Below, piece by piece: positions 56,171 to 62,057 of a stretch of 64,000 bases of DNA. Within the stretch, counting starts at the first letter, position 1; each line of letters opens with the position of its first letter. Made by a program: the position numbers and the translations under genes. This DNA is from an uncultured Clostridia bacterium (GTDB taxonomy: Bacteria > Bacillota > Clostridia > Christensenellales > DTU072), in contig CAKQTC010000006.1 in the NCBI GenBank assembly GCA_934274515.1, forward strand, positions 62,001-126,000. Direction: 5' to 3'. A model generated the notes under the pieces. It made no database searches. It was given only the letters and a program-made list of their open reading frames with translations, and was not told the DNA's origin.

Positions 56171-56203
56171 AAAACGCGCCCGAAAATCGGACGCGTTTTT
56201 TTT
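56171..56203 (+). terminator. Intrinsic terminator of the SGNH-lipoprotein operon
   Basis: AACGCG-C-CCG pairs with CGG-A-CGCGTT around a short A-rich loop (one C-A mismatch), followed by eight T. Confidence 0.85.
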
Positions 56204-56224
56204 ATTAAAACCGCTAAATCGTTA

Positions 56225-56464
56225 TCAAGACGCGGAATCTTCCTTATACGAGTTTTTACCGTTATTGTTAGGCACGAAAGTAGCAATATCTTCTATATCG
56301 CATTTGAGAATTTCGCATAAAAAATCAAGGGTAAAAGTGCTGACGTTTCCGTTTTTGCGTAAACGGTCAAGTTGTCCGCTGCTTATGCCGTATTCCTTGA
56401 TTAACTTATATTGTGATATACCGCGATTCCGCATAGTAATCCACAATTTATCAAAAACAATCAC
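56225..56464 (-). CDS. XRE/Cro-family HTH regulator
   Basis: A 79-residue DNA-binding protein that is almost only the Cro/C1-type helix-turn-helix (residues about 5-65): L-W-I-T-M-R-N-R-G-I-S-Q-Y-K-L, then YGISSGQLDRLRKNGNVSTF as the turn and recognition helix. L-D-F-L-C-E-I-L-K-C-D-I-E-D-I follows, the family ending. It starts at a GTG with GGAGG seven bases upstream. It is transcribed away from the truncated lipoprotein gene; the shared gap holds a 14-bp palindrome inside that gene's promoter, a natural candidate operator for this protein. That pairing is inference. Confidence 0.9.
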   Translation of the reverse strand: MIVFDKLWITMRNRGISQYKLIKEYGISSGQLDRLRKNGNVSTFTLDFLCEILKCDIEDIATFVPNNNGKNSYKEDSAS

Positions 56465-56481
56465 TTTTTATCCTCCGAATA

Positions 56482-56510
56482 ATTCTAAATCTATATCCGT
56501 ATATTGACAA
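56482..56510 (-). promoter_or_regulatory. Promoter of the XRE regulator
   Basis: On the minus strand TTGTCA (56510-56505), a 17-base spacer and TAGAAT (56487-56482). Its -35 box overlaps that of the divergent promoter by five bases. The leader would be very short and begin near the GGAGG site. Confidence 0.5.
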
Positions 56511-56532
56511 TTGCCCGTATACGGGCTATAAT
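56504..56532 (+). promoter_or_regulatory. Consensus promoter with a 14-bp palindromic operator in its spacer
   Basis: TTGACA (56504-56509), a 17-base spacer and TATAAT (56527-56532), both perfect. Bases 56513-56526 are the perfect palindrome GCCCGTATACGGGC, which fills most of the spacer. A bound protein would block RNA polymerase. Confidence 0.85.
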
Positions 56533-56575
56533 CAAGTATGAGAAAGAATTCGAAAATAATGAAAAGGAGAGAAAA

Positions 56576-56965
56576 ATGAGTGGCAGACGGATAAAAATTA
56601 TAGTAACGATATTATTCTTACTGGCTATACCGATGTGTTTTGTTTCCTGTACGGATAAGGGCGACGATAGCGGAGAGAAATGCGTTCGCGTCGATTATGA
56701 GCCTTGCGGCGGGAGCGCGGTTGCGGCAGTGACGGTACAAAAGGGAGAAAAAGTATCGTCACCCGTTTCGACCAGAGGAGGTTTTGTTTTAGAAGGTTGG
56801 TTTATCGATAAAGACTATACGACGCAATGGATATTTTCGCGTGACGCTTTTCAATCGGATATAACCTTATACGCAAAGTGGTCACCGTTAAAACTTGAAG
56901 TAACGATATCCGCAGATAACGGTACGGTAACGGGTGAAGGAACTATTTTTCTACGCGGATTATAG
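56576..56965 (+). pseudogene. Truncated InlB-repeat lipoprotein
   Basis: A 129-residue lipoprotein remnant. It starts at ATG 56576 behind AAAGGAG; the signal ends in F-V-S-C with Cys25. One complete InlB B-repeat is present (V-D-Y-E-P-C-G-G-S, G-F-V-L-E-G-W-F, L-Y-A-K-W). The next domain starts as a divergent InlB repeat (V-T-I-S-A-D-N-G-T-V-T-G-E-G-T) but stops after 15 or so residues, exactly where the frame enters the 3' end of hom on the other strand; the last 23 bases overlap hom. This looks like a larger gene that lost its 3' part by deletion. It may still be expressed, since its promoter is perfect and its signal is intact, so 'pseudogene' is a judgement. Confidence 0.7.
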
Positions 56966-58220
56966 CGTTGACTTTGTTAAGGCAGGGGAGTTTTTCGATT
57001 AGGTCGATCGCCTTAAACAGGTCGCGTTCGTTGGTTTCGTGCGTAAGGAATATGATGGTTGCCCCGTCTTTCCCGCCGAGTTGTTGCATCGTGTCTATGC
57101 TTACGCTGTGTTTTGCAAAAGCGGCGGCGATTTTCGCAAGTACGCCGGCTTCGTCTTTTACGTTCATTCGTATGAAGTAACGGCATACGAAGTTGTCGTT
57201 AAAGTTTCTTTTGTTGACTTCGTTCGTGTTTTTGAACGTTGTGTATTGCGGTTTGGTTTGTTTCGCCGCAAACACGATATCGCTTACGATTGCGCTGCCC
57301 GTGGGAAGGTCGCCTGCGCCTCTGCCGTAAAGCATAATATCGCCGACGTTGTCGCCTTGAATGAACACCGCGTTAAAACTGCCTTTAACCGATGCCAAGG
57401 GGTGATCCGAGGGGATGAAAGCAGGGTGAACGCGTGCTTCGATTTTTCCGTCGTCGGCGCGCTTCGCTATGGCGAGAAGTTTCAGAGTATAACCGAATTT
57501 TTTGCCGTATTCTATGTCGAGTTTATCGATAGCGGATATCCCTTCGCGGTAAATTACGCTTATCGGGACTTTCGTATGGAAAGCAAGAGAAGAGAGTATG
57601 CTTAATTTATACATACTGTCAAATCCGTCAACGTCCGCCGACGGGTTTGCTTCGGCATAACCGAGCCGTTGCGCCTCTTTGAGGACGTCAGAATATTCGA
57701 GCCCTTCGTCCGTCATTTTTGAAAGAATATAGTTTGTCGTGCCGTTGACTATACCTTTAAGCGAGATGATATTGTTGCCTTGCATACTTTGCGTAAGGGT
57801 GCGGATTATAGGAACGCCGCCTACGCAACTTGCTTCGAAGTAAAGTCCCGCTTTTCCTTTTTTCGCCGCTTTTTCGAGTTCGTCCCAGTGTTTGCTAAAA
57901 AGTTCTTTGTTGGCGGTGACGATGCTTTTTCCTGCAAGTAAACAAGATATAAGAAAAGTTTTCGCAGGTTCTATTCCGCCGAAAAATTCCGCGACTATTT
58001 GCGTATCGGGGTCGTTAATCACGTCGTTGATGTCTTGACTTACGACGGACAAATCCGCGCCAAGCGCGACAGCCTTGTTTACGTCGCGTTCGATAATGTG
58101 GCGAATTTCGATTTCCACGCCGTCGTGACGGGCAATATTTGCGCCGTTGTTTTTCAGAATGCGGTATGTTCCGCCTCCGACAGTTCCGAGCCCGAGTAGG
58201 GCAACGCCGATTTTTTTCAT
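56943..58220 (-). CDS. hom: Homoserine dehydrogenase
   Basis: A 425-residue enzyme that reduces aspartate semialdehyde to homoserine with NAD(P)H, at the branch to methionine, threonine and isoleucine. The N-terminal Rossmann motif is G-L-G-T-V-G-G-G-T-Y. V-T-A-N-K-E-L lies near 105, A-S-V-G/C-V-G-G type active-site segment as E-A-S-C-V-G-G-V-P-I, then L-K-G-I-V-N-G-T-T-N-Y-I-L. G-Y-A-E-A-N-P-S-A-D-V-D-G-F-D follows, near 190-200. The C-terminal 75 residues form an ACT domain (YFIRMNVKDEAGVLAKIAAA), the usual site of threonine feedback. It lies 24 bases after coaX, so they are one operon. Confidence 0.96.
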   Translation of the reverse strand: MKKIGVALLGLGTVGGGTYRILKNNGANIARHDGVEIEIRHIIERDVNKAVALGADLSVVSQDINDVINDPDTQIVAEFFGGIEPAKTFLISCLLAGKSIVTANKELFSKHWDELEKAAKKGKAGLYFEASCVGGVPIIRTLTQSMQGNNIISLKGIVNGTTNYILSKMTDEGLEYSDVLKEAQRLGYAEANPSADVDGFDSMYKLSILSSLAFHTKVPISVIYREGISAIDKLDIEYGKKFGYTLKLLAIAKRADDGKIEARVHPAFIPSDHPLASVKGSFNAVFIQGDNVGDIMLYGRGAGDLPTGSAIVSDIVFAAKQTKPQYTTFKNTNEVNKRNFNDNFVCRYFIRMNVKDEAGVLAKIAAAFAKHSVSIDTMQQLGGKDGATIIFLTHETNERDLFKAIDLIEKLPCLNKVNAIIRVEK

Positions 58221-58244
58221 AATAAGTATATCTCCTTAACCGTT

Positions 58245-59024
58245 CTACTTGTCGGTCGGTTTGTTGTAATCGTAAAGTATTTTTAATCCTTTAAGGCTTA
58301 ACGCGCGGTCAACGACGTCTATTACGTCGCTGTTTTGAGTGACGAGTTGGCTCATTCCGCCGGTGGCGACAACCTTAGCGTTTTCAAATCCGGGTTCTTG
58401 CTTGATTTTGTTTACAATGTATTCGACAAGCCCGGTAAAACCGTAAATAACGCCCGATTGCATATTTTCCACCGTATTTTTCCCGATGACCGTTGACGGG
58501 CGAACGAGTTCTATACGCGGAAGTTTCGCCGCGGTGTTGACTAGACTTTCCGCGCTCGATTTAATTCCCGGAGCGATAAGTCCGCCGCGGAAAACGCCGT
58601 TTGCGTCCACTACGCCGAACGTGGTGCAACTGCCGAAATCTACGATTATGACCGGCGAGGAGTAAAGTTCGTAGGCGGCGACAGCGTTGATAATACGATC
58701 GCTACCGAGTTCGTGCGCGGTATAATCGAGAGTAAGGCGACCCAAATTAAGTTTATGAGAAACCACAATGGGCTTTTTGTGCATATAGTAAGTACACATA
58801 TGTTCCAAAGTGTAGTTAATGCTCGGAGCGACGCTCGAAAGAATAATTCCGTCGATGTCTGAGAAAGAGAAGCCCGCTTGATTAAGCAAATCGAACAAAA
58901 CCATACCGAATTCGTCGGCGGTACGCGAAGTGTCGGTGGCTACGCGCCACGTGTTCAGGTGTTTTTTTTCGTTGGCAAGACCGAATTTAATGTTCGTGTT
59001 GCCGACGTCGAGAAGTAAAATCAT
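58245..59024 (-). CDS. coaX: Type III pantothenate kinase
   Basis: CoaX phosphorylates pantothenate, the first step of coenzyme A synthesis; it has an ASKHA fold and needs a monovalent cation. I start it at the ATG at 59024, where the product begins M-I-L-L-L-D-V-G-N-T-N-I-K-F-G, with AAGGA upstream; the 13 codons before it are not typical. The 259-residue length is normal. Motifs are the first phosphate loop D-V-G-N-T-N, then I-L-S-S-V-A-P-S, G-S-D-R-I-I-N-A-V-A-A, V-D-F-G-S-C-T-T-F-G and G-G-L-I-A-P-G. V-V-A-T-G-G-M-S closes the site. It is the first gene of a coaX-hom unit. Confidence 0.96.
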   Translation of the reverse strand: MILLLDVGNTNIKFGLANEKKHLNTWRVATDTSRTADEFGMVLFDLLNQAGFSFSDIDGIILSSVAPSINYTLEHMCTYYMHKKPIVVSHKLNLGRLTLDYTAHELGSDRIINAVAAYELYSSPVIIVDFGSCTTFGVVDANGVFRGGLIAPGIKSSAESLVNTAAKLPRIELVRPSTVIGKNTVENMQSGVIYGFTGLVEYIVNKIKQEPGFENAKVVATGGMSQLVTQNSDVIDVVDRALSLKGLKILYDYNKPTDK

Positions 59025-59062
59025 AAAGTATAATCCTTGACTGAAAGTCTTTTTATTAATCA

Positions 59063-59091
59063 ATTATATATTAGCGGTAAAAAAATTGCAA
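59063..59091 (-). promoter_or_regulatory. Promoter of coaX-hom
   Basis: On the minus strand TTGCAA (59091-59086), a 17-base spacer and TATAAT (59068-59063), about 40 bases before the coaX start. A second TATACT lies closer to the ATG but has no -35 partner. Confidence 0.6.
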
Positions 59092-59202
59092 ACAAATATA
59101 CAGAGAAGTATTTCGTTATAACGAAAAACGCGATTAAGAAAAGCGTGTTTTGAAAGAGCGTCGTTAAAATGACGAAAACGTTAAAATTATTAAAAAACGA
59201 TA

Positions 59203-59231
59203 TTGTCAAAAATTTCCATATATGGTACAAT
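59203..59231 (+). promoter_or_regulatory. Promoter of the alpha-galactosidase gene
   Basis: TTGTCA (59203-59208), a 17-base spacer and TACAAT (59226-59231), followed by an AAAAGGAAAAAGG ribosome region and ATG 59265. Confidence 0.7.
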
Positions 59232-59264
59232 ATAAAAAAATATAAAAGGAAAAAGGCAGGTACA

Positions 59265-60971
59265 ATGTTTCAAAATTACGAATTCAGATTACAATACAGA
59301 ATAAACGGTTCCGACGTTATTAACGCAATAGGCGGAGAAACCGAAGATTACGCCGTTTTTACGGAATCCACGGAAAATACCGTGAGGTATATTCTTAAAC
59401 CGAAGAAAGAACTCGAACTAATAAACGCGTATCTCTCCGGGGCGTACGCATACGCCGAAAACGATAGAGTTTTTATAAACGGATATCAGTCTTGGACGAC
59501 AACGAGAGAATATCGAAAGAACGACGTTCAAAAAGGGTTGTCGGGACTCGGCAAATATCAGCCCGTAAAATTTCTCGTCGATTTCTTCGGGGATTATAAG
59601 TTTCAAAACTACTCGAATCAACCCGGGAAATTTCACAGTTATTCGTATACCTACGTTAATTCCGACGGGAAAGTGGCTTTATTCGGCACGACAAACGAAA
59701 GAACGGGATATACCGTTTTCCACCACGATATGAACCGCGGCAGAATGCTCGTTCAAAAAGATCTCGAAGGGGTTACGACAAGCGGAGAATACGCCGTGTT
59801 CGAACTTTACAGCACGACGGGCGCGTACGAAGAAGTCTTTGACGCGTATTTTGACCATCTCGCTTTCCCGAAACCTAGATTGAATCACCTTGCAGGATAT
59901 ACGAGTTGGTACAATTATTACGGACATATCAGCGAAAAAATCATTTTGCGCGACTTGGAGGGACTTTCAAAAGTCGGCAAACATGCGGATATATTCCAAA
60001 TCGACGACGGGTATCAAAGCAAGGTAGGCGATTGGCAGTGCAATTACAAAACTTTCCCGTCGGGAATAAAAAGCGTTGTCGATAAAATCCACGAAAAGGG
60101 ATATTTAGCGGGTGTATGGATGGCGCCGTTTAGCGCGGCGTTTGACTCGAAAGTAGCGAAAGATCACCCGGAATGGCTTATTAAGGTTCCCGGAACGAAC
60201 AAAACGCAACTGGGCGTAATATCTTGGGGAGGCGGCGGAACGCTCGATTTCTATATTCCCGAAGCGGCGGAACATATCAAAAACTTTTTTAACCGCGTAA
60301 TAAACGAGTGGGGTTTCGATATGGTCAAACTCGATTTTTTATACAGCGTTTGCGTTACTCCGAGAAGGGGCAAAAGCAGAGGACAAATTATGTGCGAGGC
60401 AATGGACTTTTTGCGCGAATGCGTCGGAGAAAAAACGCTTATATTAGGTTGCGGCGTGCCGCTGTTCCCGTCTTTCGGCGTGGTTGACGCGTGTAGAATA
60501 AGTTGCGACGTAAGTAAAGGGTTCGGCGGAGAGTTTCTTGAAAAAAATACAAACAGAGAACTTCCGAGCGCGAAGAACGCGATGACGAACACGATGTTCC
60601 GTCGGCATCTTAACGGTAGAGTTTTCGTAAATGACCCCGACGTTTTTTATCTCAGAAAAAACAACCTTAAATACGAAGACCCGTTGTTTGTAAATTGCGG
60701 GAAATTGAAGTTTACGGAAGAGCAAAAAGACTTGCTTGCGGAAGTGAACAATATGTGCGGCGACGTATTGTTCGTGTCGGATAACGTAGGAGGATACGAC
60801 GAGAAGCAACTTGAAAAGGCTAAAAAATATTTTGCAAAATCCGAGCGAAAAGTTATCGACGTAGAGTATCTTGACGAACGGACGATAGCGATAACGTATG
60901 AAGAAAGCGGACAAAACTATAAACTGTCGTTTGACGTTAAGACGGGCGAAAACAAACGAGAACGTATTTGA
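59265..60971 (+). CDS. Alpha-galactosidase, GH36-like (clan GH-D)
   Basis: A 568-residue glycoside hydrolase that should release terminal alpha-galactose from sugars such as raffinose or melibiose. I start it at ATG 59265, just after the ribosome site; the frame is open upstream but that part overlaps the promoter. The N-terminal 200 residues are a beta-rich domain with F-I-N-G-Y-Q-S-W. The barrel shows Y-T-S-W-Y-N-Y-Y, F-Q-I-D-D-G-Y-Q, W-M-A-P-F, and V-K-L-D-F-L-Y with candidate nucleophile Asp357. L-G-C-G-V-P-L and R-I-S-C-D-V-S follow, with candidate acid/base Asp415. No signal peptide, so the sugar must be imported. It is shorter than many GH36 enzymes (about 700). No sugar transporter lies next to it. 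Confidence 0.88.
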   Translation: MFQNYEFRLQYRINGSDVINAIGGETEDYAVFTESTENTVRYILKPKKELELINAYLSGAYAYAENDRVFINGYQSWTTTREYRKNDVQKGLSGLGKYQPVKFLVDFFGDYKFQNYSNQPGKFHSYSYTYVNSDGKVALFGTTNERTGYTVFHHDMNRGRMLVQKDLEGVTTSGEYAVFELYSTTGAYEEVFDAYFDHLAFPKPRLNHLAGYTSWYNYYGHISEKIILRDLEGLSKVGKHADIFQIDDGYQSKVGDWQCNYKTFPSGIKSVVDKIHEKGYLAGVWMAPFSAAFDSKVAKDHPEWLIKVPGTNKTQLGVISWGGGGTLDFYIPEAAEHIKNFFNRVINEWGFDMVKLDFLYSVCVTPRRGKSRGQIMCEAMDFLRECVGEKTLILGCGVPLFPSFGVVDACRISCDVSKGFGGEFLEKNTNRELPSAKNAMTNTMFRRHLNGRVFVNDPDVFYLRKNNLKYEDPLFVNCGKLKFTEEQKDLLAEVNNMCGDVLFVSDNVGGYDEKQLEKAKKYFAKSERKVIDVEYLDERTIAITYEESGQNYKLSFDVKTGENKRERI

Positions 60972-60980
60972 CAAACGGAT

Positions 60981-61007
60981 AAAAACCGCCGCACGGCGGT
61001 TTTTCTT
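60981..61007 (+). terminator. Intrinsic terminator of the alpha-galactosidase gene
   Basis: AAAAACCGCC pairs with GGCGGTTTTT around the loop GCAC, followed by CTT. Confidence 0.88.
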
Positions 61008-61023
61008 ATGAAAAGAGCGATAA

Positions 61024-61044
61024 CCCCTGTCGCCCCGCCCGCCC
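61024..61044 (+). repeat. C-rich dispersed repeat, copy 3 (minus-strand G-quadruplex motif)
   Basis: C runs of 4, 4, 3 and 3 with loops of five, one and one bases, preceded by GTCG next to the second run and followed by GAAAAGTAA. The flanks match those of copy 2 at 20355. Confidence 0.65.
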
Positions 61045-61117
61045 GAAAAGTAAAAAAGCGGAAATAGGAAAAAAGCGTCAGATTTTTCGCTTGATACTAC
61101 ATATACTATAACTACGT

Positions 61118-61798
61118 ATGGAAAAACTAACGGTAACTTTTTTGAATAATTTGCCATTTGAAAACTATTTAGCGAATAGTTTCGTTTCGAGAAACGTTGC
61201 GGTTGCGGTGGCGCATAGAAACGAAAGCGGCGCAGAAAAAGCGACGATAACCGTCGAGTGCGGCAGGGAAATTTTTGACGACGTTTTGGCGGAAGCGTTG
61301 ACGGTCGAGTATAAATTAAGAAAAATAAAGCAATCCGTCGACGGCAACGGAGTTGCTTTCGCGGCGTTTTGCGGAATTTTGGTAGGACAGGATTTTACCG
61401 AAGAAAAGAATGCCGTCAAAGGGAAATTGCCCGTTTCTTCCGACTTAAACGCAGACGGGATATTCAATTTTTTGCTTGCGGAAAACGACTACGTATGGCG
61501 CGCTTTGGCGACGCTCGGGGGCAAACTCTACGCGCAGTGCAAGGAGAAAGAGGACGTATACGCGCTTATCAAGTATTTTTTAGGGGGAGAAACGCTTATG
61601 CCTCGGACGCTCGTCATAGACAACGGGATATACTTTGACGACGACAACACGGATATGCCGTGTTACGACGCGTTTGACGATACGAGCGAAAATGCCGCGT
61701 TTAACGTTATGCTTAAAAAACCATGCGAAGTTATCGTTCCTTCCCCGTCCAAATATTCGCCGGAATTAATCGGACTAATCAAAAAATTAGGCGAATAG
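61118..61798 (+). CDS. Protein of unknown function (226 aa)
   Basis: I do not recognise this gene. The product has no signal peptide or membrane helix. The first half is beta-strand rich with alternating charge (MEKLTVTFLNNLPFENYL, ATITVECGREIFDDVLAEAL). The middle has the hydrophobic FAAFCGILVGQDF, and the end is acidic (FDDDNTDMPCYDAFDDTSEN). A distant link to the clostridial YtxC-type sporulation proteins came to mind but I see no matching motif. The ATG at 61118 has no ribosome site; TATACT lies ten bases upstream, so a leaderless message is possible. It lies between two terminator- or promoter-bounded genes, so it is alone. Confidence 0.65.
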   Translation: MEKLTVTFLNNLPFENYLANSFVSRNVAVAVAHRNESGAEKATITVECGREIFDDVLAEALTVEYKLRKIKQSVDGNGVAFAAFCGILVGQDFTEEKNAVKGKLPVSSDLNADGIFNFLLAENDYVWRALATLGGKLYAQCKEKEDVYALIKYFLGGETLMPRTLVIDNGIYFDDDNTDMPCYDAFDDTSENAAFNVMLKKPCEVIVPSPSKYSPELIGLIKKLGE

Positions 61799-61941
61799 CA
61801 TTGTTCGTATTGTAAGTTAAATCACGTCGTTATATTTTATGACGTTTACGAGCGGACGTTTTCTCGAAGTTCCGAGCGGACGAAGACAGTTTTTTTCGGC
61901 GTGAGCAAAGCGCACGGCACAGGTTCGGAAAGTTTTTGCGA
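61799..61941. other. Gap before the gyrase gene without a recognisable gene
   Basis: This 143-base stretch holds a nine-base direct repeat (GAGCGGACG at 61850-61858 and 61874-61882) and an ACGTC/GACGT inverted repeat without a T run. I see no gene or clear terminator in it. Confidence 0.5.
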
Positions 61942-61970
61942 TTGACAATAACCTATTTTTTTGGTAAAAT
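61942..61970 (+). promoter_or_regulatory. Promoter of the type II topoisomerase B-subunit gene
   Basis: TTGACA (61942-61947), a 17-base spacer and TAAAAT (61965-61970). The leader is about 80 bases and ends in the strong site GAAGGAGGAG. Confidence 0.78.
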
Positions 61971-62057
61971 AATTTAGTTACGTCATTGCGGCGTTTTGCG
62001 GTGGAATAAGGGCGTAATAGGGGGAAGTTTTTAATTTTTTCGACGAAGGAGGAGAAA

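Noticed and set aside
61850..61882. Direct repeat GAGCGGACG before the gyrase gene
   Set aside because: Only two nine-base copies with nothing around them; could be chance.
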